Assembly: GCF_039536245.1 (NCBI RefSeq) | Contig: NZ_BAAAYN010000050.1 | Span: 150-52,127 of the forward strand | Length of the DNA: 51,978 nt | Source of the DNA: Cryptosporangium minutisporangium | GTDB taxonomy: Bacteria > Actinomycetota > Actinomycetes > Mycobacteriales > Cryptosporangiaceae | Direction of reading: 5' to 3' | Program-made: the position numbers and the translations under genes | The notes under the pieces: generated by a model | What the model was told of the DNA's origin: nothing | Database searches by the model: none | The model's input: the letters and a program-made list of their open reading frames with translations, nothing else | Shown here: positions 40,251-48,495 of the stretch, one piece after another | How positions within the stretch are numbered: position 1 is the stretch's first letter | How the letters are laid out: each line of letters starts with the position of its first letter

Positions 40251-41354
40251 TCAGCCCAGTAGGTCGGCCACGTCCTGCCGCACGCCGGCCAGCTGCGGGT
40301 AGAACAGGTCACCAGGGCAGAGGGTGGCGAGCCAGTCGCGGTGCCCCGGGATCGTCGGCACCGTCCTGGTCGCGCCGCTGATCGGGTTGACGTAGTTCGT
40401 CGTGCCCAGCGGGTCGAGGCCGCCGAGCGCCACGACGGCCGCCAGCACGTAGACGAGCGACTGCCGCGCGGCTGCGGTCGGCTGCCTGCTGGTGAAGTCG
40501 CCGAGCAGGACGATGCCGACGTTTCCGGCGTTGAAGCCTCCGACGTGTGCCGCGTTGTTCATCTGCGGCCGGCGGTCCGGGCCGAGCGGGCCGCCGTAGA
40601 TCGGCACCCGGTCGCTCCCCGACCAGCGCCCCTCGTAGACCCGGCCGGCCTCGTCGATCGCCAGGTGATACCCGAAGTCGCCGAAGTTCCGGGTGATGGT
40701 CTGGTCGTAGTAGATGGCCCGCATCGTCGCGGCCGGGTCGGGGTCGTCGTTGATGCCGGCGGAGTGGTGCACGGTGACGGTCTGGACCGGGAAGTAGGCG
40801 GCCGGGAACCGCTCGGTCCCGTCCGCGGTGAACCGGAGCGATTCGTCCGCACCCCAGGCGGCGCGGCTCAGGTACGGCCGGCCGATCCTCCGGGTGGAGA
40901 GCGTGAGCGACGAGCCGGTCGCGGCGGCGGTGGTCCGGGTCGGCCCGTCGACGGTGTTCAGCTCGGTCACGGTTCCGGCGCCGGGCAGCGTCACCTCGTA
41001 GCCGATGCCGCCGGGCACGGTCAGGAGCGCGCGCCGCCCGGTGTCCCCGCCGACGTCACGGCCGCCGTCGCAGCCGTGCAGCGGCCGCCAGTCGCTCCAG
41101 CCGGACGGGGTGCGCAGCCGGACCGCGGCGCCCTCCGGCGCGCCGGTCCAGCCCACGGCGAGGTGGGTGAGCGGGAACGTCGACTCGTCGACCCTTCCGC
41201 GCGCGTTCACCGCCACCCGGCGGGCGAGCGTGTCCGGGATCGGGCTCCCGGCCCCGGCGGGCGGTGCGGCCAGGCTGGCGGTCGCCGAGCCGACGACGGG
41301 TAAGCCGGCCAGCACTCCGGCGGCGGCGGTCAGAACGGTGCGACGGGACGGCAT
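40251..41354 (-). CDS. Secreted peptidoglycan recognition/N-acetylmuramoyl-L-alanine amidase domain protein
   Basis: This 367-residue exported protein has an N-terminal signal MPSRRTVLTAAAGVLAGLPVVGSATASLAA (SRR with a short hydrophobic core; Tat-like or Sec). A beta-rich N-terminal region (about 35-150) is followed by a PGRP/Amidase_2 domain from about YLSRAAWGADESL. Zinc ligands are visible in TVTVHHSAG, PTIPGHRDW and the Cys of TLCPGD. GYHLAIDEAGRVYEGR and AHVGGFNAGNVGIVLLGDF are typical. It probably cleaves the MurNAc-L-Ala bond in peptidoglycan outside the cell. It sits upstream of the S-4TM gene with a 215-bp gap and is probably a separate unit. Confidence 0.9.
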   Translation of the reverse strand: MPSRRTVLTAAAGVLAGLPVVGSATASLAAPPAGAGSPIPDTLARRVAVNARGRVDESTFPLTHLAVGWTGAPEGAAVRLRTPSGWSDWRPLHGCDGGRDVGGDTGRRALLTVPGGIGYEVTLPGAGTVTELNTVDGPTRTTAAATGSSLTLSTRRIGRPYLSRAAWGADESLRFTADGTERFPAAYFPVQTVTVHHSAGINDDPDPAATMRAIYYDQTITRNFGDFGYHLAIDEAGRVYEGRWSGSDRVPIYGGPLGPDRRPQMNNAAHVGGFNAGNVGIVLLGDFTSRQPTAAARQSLVYVLAAVVALGGLDPLGTTNYVNPISGATRTVPTIPGHRDWLATLCPGDLFYPQLAGVRQDVADLLG

Positions 41355-41439
41355 CGCTTCCCTTTCACGGTATGACTACGACATGGGTGTCTACTCCGGA
41401 CACCCACTCAACAGGACGTGTCAAACTCCCCAGTGGTAC

Positions 41440-42630
41440 CTACCGCACCGTCCACCGCACCGCGTGCCGCTGACCACCGGGCGTCGTCACGGAGCCGACG
41501 ACCTGACCGGCGTTGTTGACGTCCCGGGCGAGGCTCGTGTTGCCGCCGGGTGCCCCGAGATCGACCATCCGTCCGCCGCTCCACAGGAACGCGTGCTGGG
41601 CACCGGAGCGCGTCGTGCTGTACCCGACGACCTGACCCCGGTCGTTGACGGCGGTCGGCGTGCTGCTCGTGCCGCCCAGCGTGCCCAGATCGATCATCCG
41701 GCCGGCCCGCCACAGGAACGCGTGCGTCTCGCCGGTGGCGGTGGTGCTCGTGCCGATCACGTCGCCGGTCCGCGAGACGGCCCGGCCGGTGTCGGCCGGG
41801 CGGCTCGTGGTGCCGCCGAGCGTGCCCAGCTCGACGGTGCGACCACCGACCCAGATCACCGCGACCCGCGGCACGAACACCGGGACGCCGGTCGACAGGC
41901 TGGTGGTGCCGAGCGCGCCGACGACCGCGCCGAGCGGCCCGACGTCGTAGGCCACGCCCGCCTGCCCCGCTGGTACCGGGAGCCGCGTCGCGGTGCCGTC
42001 GGCGGACACCACCGCAGGCACGTGGTTGAAGCCGTTCTCGACGGTGCCGCTGAACGCACCGGCGACCCGGCCGTCGGCTCCGATCCCGTACCCGCTCTGC
42101 AGGCCGGTCGGCGTGCTGCTGCCATCCGGGTGGCAGACCACCGCGGTGAACCGGCGCGGCCCGGCCACCGCGGTCACCAGCGCGTCGCCGCGCTCGTTCA
42201 GGTCGGCGACTCCGAGCGGGAACGCACCGGAGACCCCGCACGAACCGTCGGGCTGCCACCGCAGGATCACCCGGCTGGTGAGGTCGGCCGAGCTCGCGGA
42301 GCCGACCACCTGACCGGCGTCGGTGATCCGGGAGGCCCCGGCCGCCGGGTGGTCGGGCGTCCCCGGCAGTTCGGTGTAGCCGGTGCTGGGCCAGCGCAGC
42401 GCGCGGGACACGCCGTCGACCTCGGCCGACCCGACCGCGACACCCGCGTTGTTGATGTCGGAGACCTCGGAGCTCGTCGCGCCCGCCGGCACCGGCAGCC
42501 GGGTGGCGGTGACGGTCGGTGCCGCGACCGCGGTGGCGGCCGGTGCGATCAGGGTGACCGCGAGGACCGCGCACGCGGCTCCGGTCCCCACACGAGCCGG
42601 ACCACGCTTCGGACGACGCAGGAGCAGCAC
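41440..42630 (-). CDS. Secreted HAF-repeat protein
   Basis: This 396-residue exported protein starts at GTG 42630, which is preceded by GAGGAGGT. Its signal peptide is LLLRRPKRGPARVGTGAACAVLAVTLIAPAATAVAA in pattern (about 1-38). The rest is made of about seven repeats of the HAF type. The clearest are HAFLWRAGRMIDLGTLGGT, HAFLWSGGRMVDLGAPGGN and intervening VNDRGQVVGYS/VNNAGQVVGSV segments, which suggests a beta-propeller-like fold. HAF-repeat proteins are extracellular and of unknown role in actinobacteria. It is divergent from the aldehyde dehydrogenase gene through a 255-bp gap without recognised features. Confidence 0.87.
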   Translation of the reverse strand: MLLLRRPKRGPARVGTGAACAVLAVTLIAPAATAVAAPTVTATRLPVPAGATSSEVSDINNAGVAVGSAEVDGVSRALRWPSTGYTELPGTPDHPAAGASRITDAGQVVGSASSADLTSRVILRWQPDGSCGVSGAFPLGVADLNERGDALVTAVAGPRRFTAVVCHPDGSSTPTGLQSGYGIGADGRVAGAFSGTVENGFNHVPAVVSADGTATRLPVPAGQAGVAYDVGPLGAVVGALGTTSLSTGVPVFVPRVAVIWVGGRTVELGTLGGTTSRPADTGRAVSRTGDVIGTSTTATGETHAFLWRAGRMIDLGTLGGTSSTPTAVNDRGQVVGYSTTRSGAQHAFLWSGGRMVDLGAPGGNTSLARDVNNAGQVVGSVTTPGGQRHAVRWTVR

Positions 42631-42885
42631 CGGTGACCTCCTCGGGAGCACTGGAGTGGCGAGTGTGCCAGCGCCGCTCCACGAAGGACAGCCGTAGCGA
42701 CCATCCAAACCGGTTCAGAAGTGGCGAACCGACGCGCCCGTCGCCGCCGCACGGGATCGATTCCGGAGGCGCAGGCGGTTCCGGGAACCGCGGTCGTCGC
42801 CGAAGATCGCGGTGAGCGACCTGTCCGGCCGACCCCCACCGTGGCCGGGCGTCCGGACCCAGCCCAGCGTGGAGCAGGAGCCGAT

Positions 42886-44325
42886 ATGTCCACCCCTGTC
42901 GATCACCTCAGTTCTCTCCGCACCCTGACGATCGACGGCGCGGCCGTCGAGACCGCGGACCGGTTCCCGGTCGTCAACCCGGCGACCGGCGAGCCGTTCG
43001 CCACCGCACCCGCGATCGCACCGGCCCAACTGGACAGTGCGGTCCGCGCCGCCGACGCCGCGTTCGGCAGCTGGCGCCGCGACGAGGACGCACGGCGGGC
43101 GGCGCTGCTGGCTGCCGCGGACGCCGTCGACGCGGCCGCAGGCGACCTGGCCGCGATCCTCACCGCGGAGCAGGGCAAGCCGCTGCGGGACGCGGCCACC
43201 GAGTGCTTCCTGGTCTCGCTCTGGCTGCGCTACTACGCCGGCCTCGAGCTGCCCCCGGAGATCGTCCGGGACGACGAGAAGGGCTACGCCGAGGTCCATC
43301 GCCGGCCGGTGGGTGTCGTCGCGGCGATCACCCCGTGGAACTTCCCGCTGACGCTCGCCATGTGGAAGATCGCCCCGGCGCTGCGAGCCGGGAACACCGT
43401 CGTGATCAAGCCGTCCCCGTTCACCCCGCTCGCGACGCTCGCCCTCGGTGAGACGCTGCGCGACGTGCTGCCGCCCGGCGTCCTGAACGTCGTCTCCGGG
43501 CCGGATCCGCTCGGCGCGTCGCTCACCACCCACCCGCTGGTCCGCAAGATCAGCTTCACCGGCTCCACGGCGACCGGGAAGAAGGTCGCGGCCGCGGCGG
43601 CCGACGACCTCAAGCGGGTCACGCTCGAGCTCGGCGGGAACGACCCGGCGATCGTCCTGCCCGACGCTCCGATCGCCGAGATCGCCGACACGCTGTTCTG
43701 GAGCGCGTTCATCAACAACGGCCAGACGTGCCTGGCCGCCAAGCGGGTCTACGTCCACGAGAGCAGGCACGACGAACTGGTCGACGCGCTCGCCGCGATC
43801 GCCCGCGACGTCCAGGTCGACGAGGGCACGGCCGAGGGCGCCCAGCTCGGACCGGTCAACAACGCGCCGCAGTTCGAGCGGGTCACCGGGCTGGTGCGGG
43901 ACGCCGTCGACCGCGGCGCGCGGGTCGCCGCCGGCGGCGACCGGATCGATCGGCCCGGCTACTTCTTCCAGCCCACGATCCTGTCCGGGGTCTCCGACGG
44001 CCTGGCGATCGTGGACGAGGAGCAGTTCGGTCCCGCGCTCCCGGTCATCCCCTACCAGGACCTCGAGGACGCGATTGCCCGCGCCAACCGCACCACGTAC
44101 GGGCTCACCGCGTCGGTGTGGTCGGCCGACCCGGAGCGGGCCGCGATCGTCGCCGCCGAGATCGACGCCGGCCAGGTCACCGTGAACGCCCACGGCAGCG
44201 CGGTCACCCCGGACCTGCCGTTCGGCGGCCACAAGCACAGCGGCATCGGCGTCGAGAACGGCCCGTGGGGTCTCTACGGGTTCACCGAGATCCAGGTGCT
44301 CGCCGGTCCTCCCCGCCGACGCTGA
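42886..44325 (+). CDS. NAD(P)-dependent aldehyde dehydrogenase
   Basis: This 479-residue ALDH-superfamily enzyme oxidises an aldehyde to the acid. PWNFPLTLAMWKIAPALRAGNTVVIKPSPFTPL (about 150-182) and FTGSTATGKKV are cofactor-binding signatures. The general base Glu248 is in LELGGNDPA and the catalytic Cys282 in NNGQTCLAAKRV. C-terminal PFGGHKHSGIG is the usual family end. The ATG at 42886 follows CAGGAG. It is convergent with the ketosteroid-dehydrogenase-like gene, with which it overlaps by 44 bp at the 3' ends. Its actual substrate is unknown. Confidence 0.93.
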   Translation: MSTPVDHLSSLRTLTIDGAAVETADRFPVVNPATGEPFATAPAIAPAQLDSAVRAADAAFGSWRRDEDARRAALLAAADAVDAAAGDLAAILTAEQGKPLRDAATECFLVSLWLRYYAGLELPPEIVRDDEKGYAEVHRRPVGVVAAITPWNFPLTLAMWKIAPALRAGNTVVIKPSPFTPLATLALGETLRDVLPPGVLNVVSGPDPLGASLTTHPLVRKISFTGSTATGKKVAAAAADDLKRVTLELGGNDPAIVLPDAPIAEIADTLFWSAFINNGQTCLAAKRVYVHESRHDELVDALAAIARDVQVDEGTAEGAQLGPVNNAPQFERVTGLVRDAVDRGARVAAGGDRIDRPGYFFQPTILSGVSDGLAIVDEEQFGPALPVIPYQDLEDAIARANRTTYGLTASVWSADPERAAIVAAEIDAGQVTVNAHGSAVTPDLPFGGHKHSGIGVENGPWGLYGFTEIQVLAGPPRRR

Positions 44326-45877
44326 GCGCAGGCGGACCCGGGAGCCGGTCGGCGGTTCCCGGGTCACCGCCGTCGGTCGCGGCGCACAGGTGCCGGACCG
44401 CCAGCGACGCGAAGACCATCGCGGTGCCGAGCGGCACGCCGGGCGCCGGGTAGACCGGCCCCATCACGCTCGCGGTGGTGTTGCCGGTCGCGTAGAGCCC
44501 GTCGATCGCGGTGCCGTCGGCCCGGAGCACCTGTCCGTTCGCGTCGGTGACCAGGCCCCCCTTGGTGCCGAGATCGGAGAGGACGAAACGGGCCGCGTAG
44601 TACGGCGGCGCGTCGAGCGGAGTGAGCGAGCGGGTCTCGCCGGCGAAGAACCCGTCGTACTCGTCGGCACCACGGCCGAAGTCCTCGTCGACGCCCGCGG
44701 CCGCGAAGCCGTTGAACCGGTCGACGGTCGCGGTGAGCCGCGCCGGATCCACCCCGATCGCGGCGGCGAGCGCGGGCACCGTGGCGGCCCGCACCCAGGT
44801 GCCTGCCGCGAGGTGGGCCTCCGGGTCGCCCTCCGGCATCGCGATCGCCGGCAGGCGTCCGCCCTCCCGCGAATCGAAGACGAACCAGGACGGGATCCGC
44901 TCCGGCGCGGCCGCCATCTGCCGGCCGAACCGGTCGTAGGGCAGGCACTCGTTGGCGTAGCGGCTCCCGGTCGTGTCGACGATCAGCCCGCCGCGGACGC
45001 CGAGCGCGAACGAGCCCCGGCCGTCGGGCTGCACCGGTCCGGGGCAGAACCAGCCCTGGTCGAGCAGGTCGGTGGCGGCGCCGATCGCCTCGGCAGCGCG
45101 GATCGGCTCGCCGGTGTTGGTGCCGCTCGGTGCCATCGTCCAGGCCGCCCGGCCGGGCACGCCGTGCTGATCGCGCTGCACCTGGTCGCCCTCGAAACCG
45201 CCGGACGCGAGCAGCACGCCCCGACGCGCCCGCAGCTCGACGGGCCCGGCGGCGGTCTCGGCCCGGACACCGGCCACCCGGTCGCCGTCGGTCAGCAGCG
45301 CGGTGACCCGGTGTCCGGTGCGCACCGTGCCGCCGTCCCGGACGATCATCGCGAGCAGCCGGCCGATCAGCGCCTGTCCCCCGGTCAGCGTCCGGCGTCC
45401 GGCCGTACCGGCCCGGTCCGACTCGACCGGCGGCCGGACGAGCCCCGCGACCTCGACGGGCAGTGCATCCCGGCGGATCTTCACGGGTTGGATCGAGCGG
45501 CCACCCGGAACGCGTCCGGGCGCGTCGAAGTACTCGGGGAACGGCAGCCACTCGAACGCGAACCCGTCGTCGGCCTCCAGGGCGTCGACCAGCTCGGGTG
45601 CGTGGCCGAGGAACGCCTCGACCTTGTCCTTCGCACGGCCGTCGAGCAGTGCCTCCAGGTACCGACGCGCGGACTCGGTGGAGTCCGGGTTACCGGCCCG
45701 CTGCTGCACCGCGCTGCCGGGTAGCCAGCACGCGCCACCGGAGTACGCGGAGGTGCCGCCGAGCAGGTCGGTCTTCTCCACCACGGCCACCGAGAGCCCG
45801 GCTTTGGCGGCGAGGTGTGCTGCGGTCAGCGCGCCGCCGCCGGAGCCCACCACGATCACGTCGAACACGTCGGTCAC
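44282..45877 (-). CDS. 3-ketosteroid delta1-dehydrogenase-like FAD-binding protein
   Basis: This 531-residue flavoprotein of the fumarate-reductase/KstD family introduces a 1,2 double bond into a 3-ketosteroid ring in family precedents. The ADP-binding motif VIVVGSGGGALTAAHLAAKAG begins at residue 8, followed by EKTDLLGGTSAYSGG. The C-terminal YPAPGVPLGTAMVFA (Tyr476, Gly480) corresponds to the KstD active-site Tyr and Gly. The start is GTG 45877 with GGGGTGG upstream. A KstR-like operator 17 bp upstream supports a steroid role. The last 14 codons overlap the aldehyde dehydrogenase gene on the other strand. Confidence 0.88.
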   Translation of the reverse strand: MTDVFDVIVVGSGGGALTAAHLAAKAGLSVAVVEKTDLLGGTSAYSGGACWLPGSAVQQRAGNPDSTESARRYLEALLDGRAKDKVEAFLGHAPELVDALEADDGFAFEWLPFPEYFDAPGRVPGGRSIQPVKIRRDALPVEVAGLVRPPVESDRAGTAGRRTLTGGQALIGRLLAMIVRDGGTVRTGHRVTALLTDGDRVAGVRAETAAGPVELRARRGVLLASGGFEGDQVQRDQHGVPGRAAWTMAPSGTNTGEPIRAAEAIGAATDLLDQGWFCPGPVQPDGRGSFALGVRGGLIVDTTGSRYANECLPYDRFGRQMAAAPERIPSWFVFDSREGGRLPAIAMPEGDPEAHLAAGTWVRAATVPALAAAIGVDPARLTATVDRFNGFAAAGVDEDFGRGADEYDGFFAGETRSLTPLDAPPYYAARFVLSDLGTKGGLVTDANGQVLRADGTAIDGLYATGNTTASVMGPVYPAPGVPLGTAMVFASLAVRHLCAATDGGDPGTADRLPGPPALSVGGEDRRAPGSR

Positions 45878-45893
45878 ACGACCACCCCAAATC

Positions 45894-45907
45894 TGAAACG
45901 TGTTCTA
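45894..45907. promoter_or_regulatory. KstR-like operator upstream of KstD-like gene
   Basis: TGAAACGTGTTCTA satisfies TnnAACnnGTTnnA. Read on the gene's strand, the extended box is CTAGAACACGTTTCAG, one base different from the box at 25707-25722 (CTAGAACACGTTCCAG). It lies 17 bp before the GTG, where a repressor would block transcription. Confidence 0.75.
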
Positions 45908-45946
45908 GTTACCCTCCCATCGCGGCCCGCTACGGCGCAAGGAAAC

Positions 45947-46327
45947 TCAGGACGCGCCGGCCGCCGTCCACGGACGCGTCGGCTGCAGCACGGCCTCCGT
46001 CAACGCCTCGGTACGCCAGCGCGTTACCTGCTGGTACTCCGGGTCGGCGACCATCGCGCTGAACGCCCGGCGGCTCGGGTACCGCACCAGGAGCACGGCG
46101 TCCCACTCCTGCCCGTCCTCGGCGACCAGCGCGGTGTCGCCGTCACCGGCGTAGAGGACCTGCGCGCCGTAGCGCTCCAGGAACGTCCCGCGGAGCGCCT
46201 CGGTGTACCGCGCGTAGGACTCCCGGCCACCCTCGGCGAACCGCAGCAGGTTGAGCATGACCACCGGCTCCTCCGGGTCGCCGGCCAGGAACGCCTTCAG
46301 GTCACTGCCGCGTGGGTCGACGGCCAT
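45947..46327 (-). CDS. DUF1330 family protein
   Basis: This 126-residue small ferredoxin-like-fold protein has the family pattern PVVMLNLLRFAEGGRESYARYTEAL, ending WDAVLLVRYPSRRAFSAMVADPEYQQV. DUF1330 proteins form dimeric alpha+beta barrels related to EthD and antibiotic-biosynthesis monooxygenase folds; their role is unknown. The ATG at 46327 follows GGGAGGAG by six bases. It lies upstream of the KstD-like gene with a KstR-like box between them, so the two are probably separate transcripts. Confidence 0.85.
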   Translation of the reverse strand: MAVDPRGSDLKAFLAGDPEEPVVMLNLLRFAEGGRESYARYTEALRGTFLERYGAQVLYAGDGDTALVAEDGQEWDAVLLVRYPSRRAFSAMVADPEYQQVTRWRTEALTEAVLQPTRPWTAAGAS

Positions 46328-46420
46328 GAATGTCTCCTCCCGCTCGGTGCCTCGTCCGACGCACCCTACTGACCACCGGCGCGCTGGTCCGGCGGTTTCC
46401 TAACAGTGTTCGGAGGCTCG
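46328..46420. promoter_or_regulatory. Promoter region with short TetR-like dyad
   Basis: The gap upstream of the DUF1330 gene contains AACAGTGTT at 46402-46410 (in CTAACAGTGTTCGG), a short dyad of the style bound by TetR proteins. It is close to but does not fit the KstR consensus because the spacer is three bases. Support is weak. Confidence 0.3.
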
Positions 46421-47875
46421 TCAGGCTCGAGCGGCGCCGCCTCCGGCCCGGTCGCCCGGGTAGGACGCCGCGGCCACCGCGACGATCTCGTCCTCGTCCT
46501 CGGCCAGCAGGAATCCCCGGTCGATCGCCTCCCGGGTGCTGCGCGCGAACGCGGCCAGGTACTCGTCGTGGCCACCGGGGTAGCGGGCGGCGAGCACGTC
46601 GGCGGCGAACGGCCAGGTGGAGCCGAAGAGCACCGCGCCGCCGCCGGAGGCCTCCTGCCCCAGCCCGGACAGCACCGCGGTCGGCACGTCGACCCACGGC
46701 GTGCGGACGCCCCCGCGGGCCAGACCGGCGGCGTCCAGCTCCAGTGGGTGGGCGCGATCCGCACCGTCGGAGTCGGCGGCGCGGAGCGTCAGGCGGGGGG
46801 CCACGGCCGGCGCCGTGCCGGAGCGGACCCAGCGGTCCAGGGCGGCGACCGCCGCCTGCGCGACGTAGTGGTGCTGCGGACCGGAATTGATCGGAGCCGC
46901 GAACTCGGGCCCGAACGGGTTACGGGTCGGCGCCAGCAGCGCCGCCAGTTCGGCGGCGCCGAGCGCCCCGGAGTCCCCGAAGGCGGCGCGGATCGTATAG
47001 GTGTCCGCGTGCGCGGCCCCGGCGATCTCCCACAGCCGGAACCGGTCGGCGTCCGGCTGCCGGGACCCGGCCGACTGCAGGACGCCGACCACGTCGGTCT
47101 CGGTCTGCAGGACCAGCACCGGCGCCGGTCCGTCGGTCCGGATCCGCACCGCGCCCGAGCGGACGCCGTCCCAGCCGGTGAGCGACGCGGGGTTCCCCGG
47201 CCGCCCGTGGATCAGGTACCCGTCGAACACACCGGATCGCGGCGCCACCGCGTTGACGTAGGTGACCAGGTAGGACGCCGACTGCGACGCACCGGCGGCC
47301 AGCACCCGCGCGCCCGGGAACAGCCCGTCCCGCACCGCGCGCCCCGCGGACGTGAAGACGTCGAACGCGAACGGGTCGCCGGGGTGGTCCAGCTCGCCGT
47401 AGCGGTCCGGGTCGGTCTGCTTCAGCGGCGGCAGCATCGGTGACCAGCCGCTGTCCGCGCCGGTTCCGTTGCGTGCGAGCGAGAACGTGCCCTGCCCGTC
47501 GACGCCCTCCCGCTGGGCGGACACGCCCACCCAGGCGAAGCCCTCGCGGACGAGGTGCCGGTGGGTGGTCAGCCACTCGGCGGCCACGTCCGCGCCGGAC
47601 GAGACGTTCAGCCACTCGACCAGCACGGTGCCGGTGAACCGGTCCGGGTCGGACGGACGGTAGACGACGATCCGGGTGCGGAACGGCGCCGACCGGGACT
47701 CGCGAACCGACCACCGCCCGTCGGCGTCCGCGCTCCCGGCCGGTTCGTACGCCGTCGCCTGGCCCGCGAGCACGTACTCCTCCTGCCGGTAGCCGACGTC
47801 GTCCAGCGGGAACGACGTCGTGATCAGCGACACCCGGCCGGCATTCGGACCCAGTAACTCCGCCACGGTTTCCAT
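46421..47875 (-). CDS. Alpha/beta hydrolase domain protein (Abhydrolase_10 type)
   Basis: This 484-residue hydrolase resembles the large alpha/beta-hydrolase-domain family. Its features are FTGTVLVEWLNVSSGADVAAEWL (about 80-102), a nucleophile elbow GASQSASYL with the central Ser, VLVLQTETDV before the acidic residue, and RLWEIAGAAHADTY with a likely catalytic His. No secretion signal is evident. The ATG at 47875 was chosen because upstream codons lack a ribosome site, though this one is also weak. It is co-oriented with DUF1330 and KstD-like genes, so a role in lipid or steroid ester breakdown is conceivable but unproven. Confidence 0.85.
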   Translation of the reverse strand: METVAELLGPNAGRVSLITTSFPLDDVGYRQEEYVLAGQATAYEPAGSADADGRWSVRESRSAPFRTRIVVYRPSDPDRFTGTVLVEWLNVSSGADVAAEWLTTHRHLVREGFAWVGVSAQREGVDGQGTFSLARNGTGADSGWSPMLPPLKQTDPDRYGELDHPGDPFAFDVFTSAGRAVRDGLFPGARVLAAGASQSASYLVTYVNAVAPRSGVFDGYLIHGRPGNPASLTGWDGVRSGAVRIRTDGPAPVLVLQTETDVVGVLQSAGSRQPDADRFRLWEIAGAAHADTYTIRAAFGDSGALGAAELAALLAPTRNPFGPEFAAPINSGPQHHYVAQAAVAALDRWVRSGTAPAVAPRLTLRAADSDGADRAHPLELDAAGLARGGVRTPWVDVPTAVLSGLGQEASGGGAVLFGSTWPFAADVLAARYPGGHDEYLAAFARSTREAIDRGFLLAEDEDEIVAVAAASYPGDRAGGGAARA

Positions 47876-47920
47876 CCGGCGATGGTGCGCAGCCCGCGCC
47901 GCGCCCGTCAACGAGTTGTG

Positions 47921-48418
47921 TCAGCCGCGCGCGCCGGTGAGGACCTCGTGGGCGATCGCGTCCCGCTCCGCCGCCCGCCGGTCAGCGTCCAGACGGTCGA
48001 CGGCCTCCCGCCGGTCGTAGGCGACCCGGGCCGCCGCGATCTGGTCGGTGTTCGCCTCGGTCCACGTCACCAGCGCCTGGATCGTGGCGTGCAGGGTGAC
48101 GCCGAGCGGCGTCAGCGCGTAGTCGACGCGCGGCGGCACGCTCGGGTAGACGGTGCGGCTGACCAGCCCGTCGCGCTCCAGATGGCGCAGCGTGCGGGCG
48201 AGCATCCGCTGGCTGATCCCGTCGATCTCCCGCCGCAGCTCGGTGAAGCGGAGGCTCCGCCGATCCAGCAGCGCGATGACGAGCAGCGACCACTTGTCGG
48301 CGATGCGATCGAGGATCTGCCGGACCTCGCAGCCCGCCCGGGCGTCCCACTGCGAGACGTCGTAACCGGTGTCGGTATCCGAGCAGTAACCAGGGGTCTC
48401 AGAAGTTCCGTCTTCCAT
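47921..48418 (-). CDS. HxlR family transcriptional regulator
   Basis: This 165-residue MarR-like winged-helix regulator of the HxlR class has CEVRQILDRIADKWSLLVIALL with the conserved N-terminal Cys, followed by LRFTELRREIDGISQRMLARTLRHLERDGLVSRTVYPSVPPRVDYALTPLG in pattern, the standard HxlR recognition helix and wing. Cys residues may sense electrophiles. The ATG at 48418 matches family N-termini. It is divergent from an MFS exporter gene (77 bp), the common arrangement where the regulator controls efflux. Confidence 0.9.
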   Translation of the reverse strand: MEDGTSETPGYCSDTDTGYDVSQWDARAGCEVRQILDRIADKWSLLVIALLDRRSLRFTELRREIDGISQRMLARTLRHLERDGLVSRTVYPSVPPRVDYALTPLGVTLHATIQALVTWTEANTDQIAAARVAYDRREAVDRLDADRRAAERDAIAHEVLTGARG

Positions 48419-48495
48419 GCCTACCGAGCCTGCCTGACGATTCCCACGGTTACAAGAAGGAACCAACTCACGAAACGGAACTAGAGGAGATCGTC
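48419..48495. promoter_or_regulatory. Divergent HxlR/MFS promoter region
   Basis: The 77-bp gap contains an imperfect dyad GGTTAC-AAGA-AGGAACC around 48448-48464. A GTTCCGT/ACGGAAC pair also occurs, with one arm just inside the regulator gene (48405-48411) and one near the MFS start (48475-48481). HxlR proteins often bind A/T-richer dyads in such gaps. The assignment is tentative. AGAGGAG upstream of 48496 is the MFS ribosome site. Confidence 0.4.

Noticed and set aside
46402-46410. AACAGTGTT as a third KstR box
   Set aside because: The spacer between AAC and GTT is three bases, not two, and the flanking T/A positions do not fit.
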